From contig NZ_JAATEJ010000003.1 in NCBI RefSeq assembly GCF_012034175.1, positions 398,216 through 462,215 on the forward strand: a stretch of DNA of 64,000 nucleotides, written 5' to 3'. This DNA is from Actinacidiphila epipremni. Its GTDB lineage: Bacteria; Actinomycetota; Actinomycetes; Streptomycetales; Streptomycetaceae. A model generated the notes under the pieces. It saw only the letters and a list, made by a program, of their open reading frames with translations, made no database searches and had not been told where the DNA came from. Positions 51,553-60,339 of the stretch are shown in pieces (the stretch's first letter is position 1; each line of letters begins with the position of its first letter). A program made the position numbers and the translations under genes.

Positions 51553-52389
51553 CTACTTGTAGACCTTGCCCGGTTGCGGAGTGCCCGGCGCCAGCAGCTG
51601 CTTGACAGTGACGAAGACGTAACCGCGCTTCTGGAGGGTGGAGATGATGCCGGGGACGGCGGCGATCGTGCCGTTGTAGCCCTTGTTGGTGTCGTCCACC
51701 AGGTCGTGCAGCAGGATGATGCCGTCGGGCTTGGTCTTCTTCAGGATCCGCTGCTCTATCAGCTTGGAGTCCGTGGTCTTGTAGTCCGCGCCGTCCGCGC
51801 TCCACACCACCTCCGCCATGCCGAGGTCCTTGGCGATCGCGGTCACGGTGGAGCTGGTGCGGCCCTGCGGCGGGCGCAGCAGCGTGGGGCGCACGCCGAT
51901 GACCTTCTCCACCGCGTCCTGGCCCTCGGTGATCTCCTTGCGGACCTCGTCCTTGTCGATCTTGGTGAGGATCTGGTGCGACCAGGTCAGCGTCTCGACC
52001 TCGTGGCCCTGGGCCGCCATCGCCCGCACCATCTCCGGGTGCTTCATGACGTGGTTCTTGCCGAGCGTGAAGAAGGTCGCGTGGACGTGGTACTGGGCGA
52101 GGATCGCCAGGATCTGCGGGGTGCGGACGCTGGGCCCGGCGTCGAACGTGAGGGCCACGCACTTGGCCTTGCGGCAGTCGACGGTGCTGCCGTCCGCGGC
52201 GGTCGCGAAGGCCGCGGCCCCGCTCGCCGGCACATGGGTGCGGGCCTTGGCCGGGTAGGTCGCGCTGTAGCCGTTGCACCCGGTGAGGGAGGCGGCGAGC
52301 GCGCCGGTGCCGAGCAGCGCGACGAGCGCGCGGGGTGCGCGACGGCCGCGTCCGGGCACGGCGGTACGTATGAGGCGCGGGATGCGCAT
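51553..52389 (-). CDS. NodB-type polysaccharide deacetylase lipoprotein with missing metal ligands
   Basis: 278 aa, ATG 52389 after GGGGGGA. Lipoprotein signal with lipobox LTGC (C38). NodB domain: motif 1 LTFDAGP keeps the catalytic base D83 but has A84 where the metal-binding Asp should be; motif 2 is ETLTWSH, with L134 replacing the first His and only H138 left; motif 3 LRPPQGR and motif 5 LLHD are present. It would act on cell-wall or extracellular N-acetylated glycans, but activity may be lost or altered. An AT-rich palindromic operator lies 54 nt upstream. Confidence 0.82.
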   Translation of the reverse strand: MRIPRLIRTAVPGRGRRAPRALVALLGTGALAASLTGCNGYSATYPAKARTHVPASGAAAFATAADGSTVDCRKAKCVALTFDAGPSVRTPQILAILAQYHVHATFFTLGKNHVMKHPEMVRAMAAQGHEVETLTWSHQILTKIDKDEVRKEITEGQDAVEKVIGVRPTLLRPPQGRTSSTVTAIAKDLGMAEVVWSADGADYKTTDSKLIEQRILKKTKPDGIILLHDLVDDTNKGYNGTIAAVPGIISTLQKRGYVFVTVKQLLAPGTPQPGKVYK

Positions 52390-52442
52390 GAGTGAGTCCC
52401 CCCTGGTGACGGGTTCGCCCACCGCGGGCGGACCGGCAGGAA

Positions 52443-52461
52443 CTATACGCTGGGCGTATAG
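52443..52461. promoter_or_regulatory. Palindromic operator CTATACGC-TGG-GCGTATAG
   Basis: Perfect 8-bp inverted repeat with 3-nt spacer, AT-rich against the local background, upstream of the deacetylase lipoprotein gene (start 52389). Typical of a GntR/TetR-type repressor site overlapping a promoter (GCGTATAG can serve as a -10). Confidence 0.6.
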
Positions 52462-52554
52462 CCAGGCCGTGCACCGGGGTGGGGCGGACGGCCGCACCCC
52501 GTTCCCGTACGGTTCAGGTCCCCGTCACTCTCCTGACTCACCGGGGCCGCGCGC

Positions 52555-53415
52555 TCACACCGCGTCCAGCTCCGCCGCCGCGTGGGCCGGCAGCTCCAGC
52601 TGCGCCGCCGCGACGTTCTCCCGCAGGTGCGCCACCGAGGACGTGCCCGGGATCAGCGCCATCGCCGGCGAGCGGCGCAGCAGCCAGGCCAGCGCGGTCT
52701 GCTGCGGGGTCGCGCCGAGGCGGGCCGCGACGGATTCCAGCGTCGCCGACTGGAGCGGGGTGAAGCCGCCGAGCGGGAAGAAGGCGGCGTAGGCGATGTT
52801 CTGCTGCGCGCACAGGTCGACCAGGGCGTCGTCCTCGCGGTGCGCGATGTTGTAGAGGTTCTGCACGGTCACCACCGGTGCCACGCCCTGCGCTTCGGCG
52901 ACCTGCTCCGCGGTGACGTTGCTGACGCCGAGGTGGCGTATCAGCCCCTGCTCGCGCATTTCGGCGAGCACGCCGAACTCCTCGGCGAGCGCGCCGTCCG
53001 CCGGGCCGTGCACACCGCCGACCCGCAGATTCACCACGTCCAGGACGTCCAGCCGCAGGTTGCGCAGGTTGTCGTGCACCTGGGAGCGCAGCTCCCGCGC
53101 GCCGAGTGCCGGCAGCCACCCGCCCTGCGCGTCGCGCCGCGCGCCCACCTTGGTGACGATGCGCAGGCCGGCCGGATACGGGTGCAGGGCCTCGCGGATC
53201 AGCTCGTTGGTGACGTGCGGGCCGTAGAAGTCGCTGGTGTCGATGTGGGTCACGCCGAGGTCGACGGCCGTGCGCAGCACCGCGAGCGCCTCGTCGCGGT
53301 CGCGGGGCGGGCCGAAGACGCCCGGGCCCGCGAGCTGCATCGCCCCGTACCCCATACGGCTGAGGGTGAGGCCGGGGGCCGGGGTGATCGTGCCGCCGGG
53401 GAGGGTGCCGGTCAT
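52555..53415 (-). CDS. Aldo-keto reductase
   Basis: 286 aa. Barrel start GYGAMQLAGPGVFG, THIDTSDFYGP (Asp, Tyr), RIVTKVGA (Lys), and cofactor loop ALIPGTSSVAHLREN. At the usual catalytic His position the sequence reads DVVNLRVGG, so His appears to be replaced by Arg or Asn. It resembles the reductase at 37572-38462. Divergent from the flavoprotein at 53697, 281 nt apart; no recognisable element was seen in between apart from the promoter space. Confidence 0.87.
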   Translation of the reverse strand: MTGTLPGGTITPAPGLTLSRMGYGAMQLAGPGVFGPPRDRDEALAVLRTAVDLGVTHIDTSDFYGPHVTNELIREALHPYPAGLRIVTKVGARRDAQGGWLPALGARELRSQVHDNLRNLRLDVLDVVNLRVGGVHGPADGALAEEFGVLAEMREQGLIRHLGVSNVTAEQVAEAQGVAPVVTVQNLYNIAHREDDALVDLCAQQNIAYAAFFPLGGFTPLQSATLESVAARLGATPQQTALAWLLRRSPAMALIPGTSSVAHLRENVAAAQLELPAHAAAELDAV

Positions 53416-53696
53416 GGCGGATGCCGCCTTTCGTCACGGAGGGGCGCCTCGGTGCGGCGCCGCCGGTCGTATGGTCTGTCAGGCCTTCCACCCTGGCCCG
53501 GCGCGGAACGGCGGGGCAGTACCCCGCCGTTCCTGGGAACGCCAGGGCCAGGCAGCGTGCCGCCGCCGCACGCGCGGCCCCGGCTCGGGCACGCGGCCCG
53601 GCCGGCCGGTAGGGGCGCCGACCTGGGGAGTTGCACCGCGGGAGTGGCGGGTGCCAGTGTGAGGTGGCAGGCGGCTGCAACGGGAGGGCATGGCTC

Positions 53697-55103
53697 ATGC
53701 CGGCGGACGGCGCGGCGCGATCGCGCGCGGGGCGGGCGGTGGTGATCGGCGGGAGCCTGACCGGCATGCTCGCCGCCGCCGCGCTCGCGGAGACCATGCA
53801 GGTGACCGTCGTCGAGCGGTACGAGCTGCCGCACGGGCCGCTGCCCCGGCAGGGCGTGCCGCAGGCCCGGCACGCGCATCTGCTCTGGTCGGGCGGGGCG
53901 CGGGCGCTGGAGTCGCTGGTGCCCGGCACGACCGAGGCGCTGCTGGCCGCGGGCGGCCGGCGGTTCGCCGTCCCCGCGGACCTGGTCGTCATGACGTCGG
54001 GCGGCTGGCTCACCCGCTTCCCCGAGCAGCAGTTCTTCCTCGCCGCGACCCGCGACCTGCTCGACGGCGTGGTCCGCGAACTGGTCACCCGCACCCCCGG
54101 CGTACGCACCCTGCCCGGCCGTACGGTGCTGGGGCTGCGCGGGACCGCCGCGCAGGTCGCTGGCGTCGCCATACGGGACGGGCGGCGCGAGGAGGTGCTG
54201 GAGGCCGACCTCGTCGTGGACGCGAGCGGGCGCGGCTCGTCCATGCCGCGCTGGCTGGACCGGCTCGGCCTGCCGCCGGTGCGCACGGAGGTCGTCGACT
54301 CCGGCCTCGGCTACGCCAGCCGGCTCTTCCGCGCCCCGCCCGGCACCGAGGGCTTCCCCACCGTCAACGTCCAGGCCGACCCGCGCGAGCCGGTGCCGGG
54401 CCTGAACGGCACGATCCTGCCCGTCGAGGACGGCCGCTGGCTCGTCACCCTCTCCGGCACCCGCGGCGCCCAACCCACCGGCGACCCGGGCGCGTTCGAG
54501 ACCTTCGCCCGCGCCCTGCGGCACCCCGTCGTCGGCGACCTCATCTCGCGGGCCACCCCGCTCGGCGACGTCACCGTCTCCCACAGCACCGCCAACCAGC
54601 GCCGCCGCTACGAGCGGATGCCCGCCTGGCCCGAGGGCCTGGTCGTCCTCGGCGACGCGCTGGCCACGTACAACCCGCTCTACGGCCACGGGATGTCGGT
54701 CTCCGCGCTGCACGCGCTGGCCCTGCGCGCCGAGGCCGCCCGCCGCCCCGGCCCCGGCTTGGCCCGCCGGGTGCAGCGGGCTGCCGCGCGGGCCGCGGAC
54801 GCCGCGTGGTCGCTGGCCGCCGGGCAGGACCTGCGCTACCCGGGCGCCGAGGGCGACCGGCCGGGCGCGCTCGGCGCGCTCATGACCCGCTACTCCGACC
54901 GCCTCATGCACACCGCGACCCGCCGCCGCGGCGTCTCGCGGGCCTTCCTGGACGTGCTGAGCCTGTCCGCGGGCCAGTACGCCGCCCTGCGCCCGGACGT
55001 GCTCGCGACCGTGCTGAACCCGCTGCGTCCCGAACCGCTCGCGGACCCGCCCTTCACCGACGCCGAACGCTCCCGGATGATCGCGCTGTTCACGAAGGGC
55101 TGA
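53697..55103 (+). CDS. FAD-dependent monooxygenase-like oxidoreductase
   Basis: 468 aa, GGGAGGG 8 nt before ATG 53697. N-terminal Rossmann GxGxxG variant VVIGGSLTGMLAAAAL, and the FAD ribityl motif GDALATYNPLYGHGMSVSALHA. The pattern fits aromatic-ring hydroxylase/squalene-epoxidase-like flavoproteins, such as those modifying natural products. Substrate unknown. Its 3' end overlaps the convergent membrane-protein gene by 14 nt. Confidence 0.85.
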   Translation: MPADGAARSRAGRAVVIGGSLTGMLAAAALAETMQVTVVERYELPHGPLPRQGVPQARHAHLLWSGGARALESLVPGTTEALLAAGGRRFAVPADLVVMTSGGWLTRFPEQQFFLAATRDLLDGVVRELVTRTPGVRTLPGRTVLGLRGTAAQVAGVAIRDGRREEVLEADLVVDASGRGSSMPRWLDRLGLPPVRTEVVDSGLGYASRLFRAPPGTEGFPTVNVQADPREPVPGLNGTILPVEDGRWLVTLSGTRGAQPTGDPGAFETFARALRHPVVGDLISRATPLGDVTVSHSTANQRRRYERMPAWPEGLVVLGDALATYNPLYGHGMSVSALHALALRAEAARRPGPGLARRVQRAAARAADAAWSLAAGQDLRYPGAEGDRPGALGALMTRYSDRLMHTATRRRGVSRAFLDVLSLSAGQYAALRPDVLATVLNPLRPEPLADPPFTDAERSRMIALFTKG

Positions 55104-55689
55104 CGGCGTGCCGGACCCGCCGGTGCCGCCTGCGGCGCAGTTCGACGCAGCCCACGGTCACCAGCAGGATGCCCACGGCCCCGACGATGACGGACGCGAC
55201 GGTGACGTCGTGCGGCGCGTCGGCCGGGTCGTCGTCGGTGCGCTGCGCGGGCGTGCCGCCCGGAGCGGCGAGCGTGACGACCTTGCCGCGCCAGGAGGTG
55301 GCGGTGACCGCGTCGCCGGGGTGGAGGGTACGCAGGAGGGGCCGGTCGCCGTCGAACGGGACCCGGCGCGTACTGGCGCCCGGGCACGTCAGGTCGGCCC
55401 AGTAGTACGACGACTTGCCGGTGTGCCGGATGTGGACCGTCGCGACGGTGCAGCGGGCGGCGCCCAGGCAGTCCGGGCCGTCCTGGCCCTCCTGGCCTTC
55501 CTGCCCGGCGGCGCACGGTACGGCCCGGGCGTACGCGTCGTGCCGGGACTGCGCGTCGGGCAGCGCGACGGCCAGCAGTGCCGCGCACCCGGCCAGCGCC
55601 GCGGCGCCCAGGACCAGCGCGGCCCAGGGCACGAGCCGGCCGGCGAACCGCGCGGCGGCGTACAGCGGGCCTAACGCGGGTCGAGCCAT
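55090..55689 (-). CDS. Two-helix membrane protein with extracellular Cys-containing domain
   Basis: 199 aa. A helix at about 18-42 and another at about 160-182 flank an exposed loop with several Cys (VPCAAGQ, DCLGAARC, LTCPG) and a beta-rich RRVPFDGDRPLLRTLHPGDAVTATSWRGKVVTL segment. Resembles actinobacterial DUF3592-like/hypothetical membrane proteins. The short GQEGQEGQDG run is low complexity. Function unknown. Confidence 0.65.
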   Translation of the reverse strand: MARPALGPLYAAARFAGRLVPWAALVLGAAALAGCAALLAVALPDAQSRHDAYARAVPCAAGQEGQEGQDGPDCLGAARCTVATVHIRHTGKSSYYWADLTCPGASTRRVPFDGDRPLLRTLHPGDAVTATSWRGKVVTLAAPGGTPAQRTDDDPADAPHDVTVASVIVGAVGILLVTVGCVELRRRRHRRVRHAVSPS

Positions 55690-55833
55690 AGGCCGGTCCC
55701 CCGATCCCTCGGCGTCCCGCGCGGCGGCGGTGGGCGTACGGCGGCAGGGTAGTGGACGCGGCCCGCCCGGCGCTGCGGTCCGGCACCGGCGGCGCGCGGA
55801 CGCGGACTGAGCGCGTGCGCCGACGTGCCCTCT

Positions 55834-56439
55834 TTACGGCCGGTCGGCCTCCGGGGGGCGGGCCTGGCCGGCGCCGGCGAAGGGCCAGGACTTGGCCGCG
55901 GCCGAGCAGGTGGCGGTCTGGTCGGGGGAGCCCTCCTGCGGGGTGCCGGCGACGCTGACGGTGACGTGGACATCCCCGGCGCCCGGCGTGACGGCCCGGT
56001 AGGCCGCCGCGGCGGTGCACACCACCTGGTCCACGGCCCTCGGGTCGAGCGGGGCGGTCCCCGCGCGCAGATCGACGCGCACGCTGCCGTGGCCGGTACG
56101 GACGCCGGGGCCGCGGGCGTCCGGCGGCAGCAGCGAGGTCAGGCCCATGATCTTGGCCTCCGGCGCGCTCAGGCCCTTCAGCAGCAGGGCGACCGCGTCC
56201 GTGACGCCGTTCGGGCCGTCGGTCGAGCGCTGCCGCACCGCGAGGGAGCCGTCGGGCAGCACGAAATACAGCGAGATCAGCGGCCGTATCCCGGACGCCG
56301 GCTCGCCCGCCTCGACGACGCCCGTGGTGGGGATGCCGCACCCCGCGGCCACCAGCCCCGCCGCGAGCAGCGCCCCCACCCGCGCGAGACCCTGCGCCCG
56401 CCGGCCCCGCACCCGCACCCGCCCCGTACGCCCGCTCAC
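55834..56439 (-). CDS. Lipoprotein of AfsQ-type operon (GerMN/LpqB-N-like)
   Basis: 201 aa. Basic N-terminus, hydrophobic helix and lipobox VAAGC (C34), followed by GIPTTGVVEAGEPASGI and a GerMN-like fold (PLISLYFVLPDGSLAVRQRS...VTDAVALLLKGLSAPEAKIMGLTSLLPPD). ATGA overlap with the kinase gene, so it is the third gene of a regulator-kinase-lipoprotein operon, the same order as afsQ1-afsQ2-lipoprotein of S. coelicolor. It probably modulates the kinase outside the membrane. Confidence 0.78.
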   Translation of the reverse strand: MSGRTGRVRVRGRRAQGLARVGALLAAGLVAAGCGIPTTGVVEAGEPASGIRPLISLYFVLPDGSLAVRQRSTDGPNGVTDAVALLLKGLSAPEAKIMGLTSLLPPDARGPGVRTGHGSVRVDLRAGTAPLDPRAVDQVVCTAAAAYRAVTPGAGDVHVTVSVAGTPQEGSPDQTATCSAAAKSWPFAGAGQARPPEADRP

Positions 56440-57932
56440 ACGTCCCTCCGCAGCGGCAGCGTCACCGTGAAGACGGCGCCCCCGGCGGGGGAGTTCGCGG
56501 CGGTGATGGTGCCGCCGTGCAGATGGACGTTCTCCGCGGTGATGGACAGGCCGAGCCCGCTGCCCTCGGTCCTGGTGCGCGAGGTGTCGGACTTGTAGAA
56601 GCGGTCGAAGACGTGCGGCAGCACGTCCTGCGGGATGCCGGGACCGCTGTCGGTGACCTCGATGACCGCGACCCGGTCCGCCCCGGAAGCCCCGGCCGCC
56701 CCGGGCGCGTCCGCCGCGCGCACCGACATCCGCACCCGTACCGGCAGCTCCCCGTGCCGCAGCGCGTTCCCGGCGAGGTTGGCCACGATGACGTCCAGCC
56801 GCCGCGGGTCCACGATGCCGCGGGCGGTGTCCGGCGGCGGCAGCTCGGTGCCCACCGTGTCCTGCCAGCCGCGCGCGGCGAGCGTGCGCAGCACGGACTC
56901 GGCGAGGTCCACCTCGTCCAGGTGCAGCGAGGCCGCGCCCGCGTCGAAGCGGGAGATCTCCATCAGGTCGTCCACGAGCCGCACGAGCTTGCCGGTCTCC
57001 TCGCTGATCAGCCGGACCGCGGTCGCGGTGTCCCGGTCGAGCTGCGCCGCGTCCTCGTCGAGCACGTCGGTGACCGCCGCCATCGCGGCCAGCGGGGTGC
57101 GCAGCTCGTGCGAGACATCCGCGGCGAAGCGCCGGGCCCGGCCTTCCATCCGCCGCAGGTCGGCGACGGAGGACTCCAGCGCGGCGGCGGTGTCGTTGAA
57201 GGTGTGGGAGAGGTCGGCGAGCTCGTCCGAGCCGTGCACGGCGAGCCGGGTCTCCAAGTGCCCCTCGGCGATCCGCCGGGTCGCCCCGCGCAGCGCCCGC
57301 ACCGGCCGCAGCACCCCGCGGGCGGCCAGCAGCGCGAGCAGCACCGCGACCAGCAGCGCCGGCACGGTCGCCCGCTCCACCGCGGAGACCAGCGAGTCGA
57401 CGTAGCCCTGCGCGTCGTTCTGCGGCACGGTCAGGAAGACGGCGACACCGGAGGGCGGCGGCAGGCCGCGGTCCTGGTCGGGGGTGCCGATGCCGACGGG
57501 CAGGCCGACGACGAGCGCGGGCCCGTGCGCGGTGGACACCCGCTGGAAGACGGTCGCCGACCGGTCGCGTACGGAGGCGCGCATCGCCGGGGTGAGCTCG
57601 GTGAAGGCGTCGCCGGGCGCGGAGGTCGCGGTACGGCCCTGGTAGGTGACCATGACGCGCCAGTCGGTGGTGCGCTGGGCGTGGGCGATCTGGTCGGCGA
57701 AGACCTGCAGGTCGTCCTGGGCGGGCGGGAAGGTCAGCGAGGGCGCGAGGCTGTCGACGGCGTCGCGGAACTGCGTGATGACGGTGTCCTGGCCCTGCTG
57801 GAGCAGCCCGGTGCGGGCGGCCCGGAAGGCGAGCGCGCCGGTCGTGACCGTGGCGACGACGGCGACCAGCGCGAAGGCGACGACGAGCCGGATCCGCAGG
57901 CCGCCCAGCACCAGCGGCAGCCGCATCCTCAC
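56436..57932 (-). CDS. AfsQ2-like sensor histidine kinase
   Basis: 498 aa from GTG 57932, whose GTGA overlaps the regulator stop. Membrane helix near 12-34, extracellular sensor, second helix, HAMP (RPVRALRGATRRIAEGHLETRLAVHGSDE), HisKA AADVSHELRTPLAAM and HATPase with NLAGNALRHGE, DSGPGIP and GSGLGLSI. The arrangement and regulator type point to AfsQ2, which responds to nutritional stress and influences antibiotic production; assignment by similarity and gene order. Confidence 0.88.
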   Translation of the reverse strand: MRMRLPLVLGGLRIRLVVAFALVAVVATVTTGALAFRAARTGLLQQGQDTVITQFRDAVDSLAPSLTFPPAQDDLQVFADQIAHAQRTTDWRVMVTYQGRTATSAPGDAFTELTPAMRASVRDRSATVFQRVSTAHGPALVVGLPVGIGTPDQDRGLPPPSGVAVFLTVPQNDAQGYVDSLVSAVERATVPALLVAVLLALLAARGVLRPVRALRGATRRIAEGHLETRLAVHGSDELADLSHTFNDTAAALESSVADLRRMEGRARRFAADVSHELRTPLAAMAAVTDVLDEDAAQLDRDTATAVRLISEETGKLVRLVDDLMEISRFDAGAASLHLDEVDLAESVLRTLAARGWQDTVGTELPPPDTARGIVDPRRLDVIVANLAGNALRHGELPVRVRMSVRAADAPGAAGASGADRVAVIEVTDSGPGIPQDVLPHVFDRFYKSDTSRTRTEGSGLGLSITAENVHLHGGTITAANSPAGGAVFTVTLPLRRDV

Positions 57933-58654
57933 CCCGCCGCCCTGCGGGCCGGGTCGGGGAAGCGGCGGAACTGGTAGCCGAAGCCGCGCACGGTCTGGAT
58001 GCAGCGCTGGTCGCCGGGCGTCGCGGTCTCGCCGAGCTTGGTCCGCAGCCGCTTCACGCACGCGTCGACCAGCCGCGAGTCGCCGTGGTAGCTGTGCTCC
58101 CACACCGCCTCCAGCAGCTGCTGGCGGCTGAAGACCCGGCCGGGCGAGGCCGACAGGAGCAGCAGCAGCCGCAGTTCGGACGGCGCGAGCGGTACGGGCA
58201 CGCCGCCGCGGCTGACGGTCAGGCCCGCCCGGTCGATCGTCAGGTCGCCGTGCTGCTCGGCGCGCGGCGGCGCCTCGGTGCCGCCCGGGCCGCCGCCGAC
58301 CCGGCGCAGGACGGCGCGGATCCGGGCGTCCAGGACCCGGGCCTGCACGGGCTTGACCACGTAGTCGTCGGCGCCGGCCTCCAGGCCGACGACGATGTCG
58401 ACGTCGTCGCCGCGCGCGGTCGCCATGATGATCGGCACCTGGTCGTCGACCCGGATGCGGCGGCACACGTCCAGGCCCGGCATGCCGGGCAGCATCAGGT
58501 CGAGCACGACGACATCGGGCCGGAAGGTGCGCAGCCCCGCGAGCCCCTCCTCGCCGGTCGCCACCGCGGCGACCTCGTGGCCCTGCCGGCGCAGCGCCAG
58601 CAGGAGCCCCTCACGGACGGCGGGGTCGTCCTCGATCAGCAGCAGGCGTGGCAT
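57929..58654 (-). CDS. AfsQ1-like OmpR-family response regulator
   Basis: 241 aa. Receiver with LLIEDD, phospho-acceptor D52 (VVVLDLMLPGM) and the AfsQ1-typical VVGLEAGADDYVVKPVQARVLDARIRAVLRR; winged helix with SRLVDACVKRLRTKLGE and TVRGFGYQFR. ATG 58654 (MPRLLLIEDD) chosen over an upstream GTG-type extension because family members begin here. First gene of the three-gene operon. The divergent sigQ gene that accompanies afsQ1 in S. coelicolor is absent here. Confidence 0.88.
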   Translation of the reverse strand: MPRLLLIEDDPAVREGLLLALRRQGHEVAAVATGEEGLAGLRTFRPDVVVLDLMLPGMPGLDVCRRIRVDDQVPIIMATARGDDVDIVVGLEAGADDYVVKPVQARVLDARIRAVLRRVGGGPGGTEAPPRAEQHGDLTIDRAGLTVSRGGVPVPLAPSELRLLLLLSASPGRVFSRQQLLEAVWEHSYHGDSRLVDACVKRLRTKLGETATPGDQRCIQTVRGFGYQFRRFPDPARRAAG

Positions 58655-58785
58655 GCACTCAGTATCCGGACCGTTGGCCATGGCCTCGGGTTTTGTTACG
58701 GGACGATCACAAAACCGTACCCGTGTACGCGCCTGCCCCAGGTCTCCCGCGGCCCACTCCAGGAACCCGCTTCAGGAACGCCGGC

Positions 58786-60147
58786 TCACTTCAGGAACGT
58801 CGACCAGTCCGGCGACTCGGCCGGGTCGAGGGTGCGCAGCTTCGTGAGGACGGCCGGGTCCTGCGCGTCGAGCCAGTCGCTCAGCTCCTTGAAGGACACG
58901 CACTGCACGCCGGGGCGTCCGCACACGTCCTTGACGACGTCCTCGACGGCCTGCATGTAGATCTCGCCGTTCCACGTCTCGAAGTGGTTGCCGATGAAGA
59001 GCGGGGCGCGGCTGCCGTTGTAGACCCGCTCGAAGCCGTTGAGGTAGCCCTGCCGTGCCTCGCGCTCCCACTGCGGGTATTTCGCCGGGTTTCCTTGCGT
59101 GACGTCGCCGCCGGACTGGTTGTAGAGGAAGTTGAAGTCCATCGCAAGGACCTGCCGGTCCTTGCCCGGGTAGGGCATGAGCTGGAGCGGGAAGTCCCAG
59201 ACGCCGTCCTTCTTCTGCGGCCACACCTGGAAGTCGCCGGGCGAACTGGCGTCGTAGCGCCAGCCGTTGGCGGCCTCCGCGGGCAGCAGGTTTTTCTGCC
59301 CCTCCAGGCAGGGCGCCCGGCCGCCGGCCAGCTCGGTGGCGTAGTCGAAGGGCAGCGGCGGGATGTCGGTGAAGCCGGTGTCGGTCTTCCAGTGCTCGAC
59401 GAAGGCGTACGCCTGGGAGATCTCGCTCTCCCAGTCCGCGGTGGTCCAGGTGCCGCCGCCGCCCGGGTCGGGGGCGCAGAAGTGGCCGTTGAAGTGCGTG
59501 CCGATCTCGTCGCCCTGCTCCCATGCGAGCCGCAGCTGCTGGAGCGTCCAGCGGATGTGCTGGTCGGTGGGGAAGTCGATGGCGGAGTCGCCGGGCCCGT
59601 GCCTGGGCGGCTTGTAGAGGGTGCGCTTGTCCTTGGGGACCAGGTAGATGCCGCTGAGGAAGAACGTCATGTGCGCGTTGTAGGTCTGGGCGAGTTCGCG
59701 GAAGCGCGAGAAGAGGTGGTCGTCGTTCTCCAGGGCGCCGTCCCAGGAGAAGACCACGAACTGCGGGGGTTTCTCGCCCGGTTTGAGCTTGCGCGGCACC
59801 AACTGGTGCGGCTGCGGGCCGGTGTAGGAGGTCGAGCCGTCGCCGATGACATGCGGCTTGCCGTCGTCGGGGGCGGGTGCCGCGGTGGCCTGCGCGGGCG
59901 GCGCCGAGGTCGCGGTCGCGCCGGTCGTGCCGGTGGGGTGGGTACGCCGCAGGTCCGCGTCCGGGCCGCCGCCGTGGCCGCGTACGGCGACGAAGGTGCC
60001 CGTCGCGCCGAGCAGCCCGGCGCACAGCACACCGCACACCGCGGCGGCCTGCCGCCGGCTGATCCGGCGGGCGTGCGGGTCGCTCTCGGGGATGTCCTCG
60101 CCGCTGCGGCGGCGGCGCAGGCGGGGGAGTCGGCTGGCAATTCCCAT
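58786..60147 (-). CDS. Membrane-anchored NodB-fold (polysaccharide-deacetylase-like) protein
   Basis: 453 aa. Basic cytoplasmic start, membrane anchor near 33-55, a Thr/Ala/Pro linker, then a divergent NodB barrel: motif-1-like VVFSWDGALENDDH, motif-2-like GDEIGTHFNGHFC and late strands DRQVLAMDFNFLYN and PLFIGNHFETW. These correspond to a Streptomyces-specific branch of the superfamily with Ser-Trp-Asp in place of Thr-Phe-Asp. Presumably acts on surface glycans; catalysis is uncertain. Divergent from the class A PBP gene. Confidence 0.72.
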   Translation of the reverse strand: MGIASRLPRLRRRRSGEDIPESDPHARRISRRQAAAVCGVLCAGLLGATGTFVAVRGHGGGPDADLRRTHPTGTTGATATSAPPAQATAAPAPDDGKPHVIGDGSTSYTGPQPHQLVPRKLKPGEKPPQFVVFSWDGALENDDHLFSRFRELAQTYNAHMTFFLSGIYLVPKDKRTLYKPPRHGPGDSAIDFPTDQHIRWTLQQLRLAWEQGDEIGTHFNGHFCAPDPGGGGTWTTADWESEISQAYAFVEHWKTDTGFTDIPPLPFDYATELAGGRAPCLEGQKNLLPAEAANGWRYDASSPGDFQVWPQKKDGVWDFPLQLMPYPGKDRQVLAMDFNFLYNQSGGDVTQGNPAKYPQWEREARQGYLNGFERVYNGSRAPLFIGNHFETWNGEIYMQAVEDVVKDVCGRPGVQCVSFKELSDWLDAQDPAVLTKLRTLDPAESPDWSTFLK

Positions 60148-60339
60148 GGCCCCGACCCTGCGAGCGCTTCATGACCGCGGCTGGCCCGAACTGTCACAGG
60201 ACGGCAACTGCCCCTCCCGCCACGGCTGTTACCAAGCTGTCGCCTTCCCATCCCGGTCCGGTCCCGTTGCGCTTCCTACGGTGGCCGCCGCCGCGGGCGT
60301 GCCGCCCGGGGCGCACGCACGGGCCGGGAGGTGGGGACG

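Noticed and set aside
49186..52395. 1069-aa plus-strand open frame
   Set aside because: Antisense shadow of the S53 peptidase and deacetylase genes; composition is Arg/Gly/Val low-complexity with no domain, as expected from GC-rich third-position bias.
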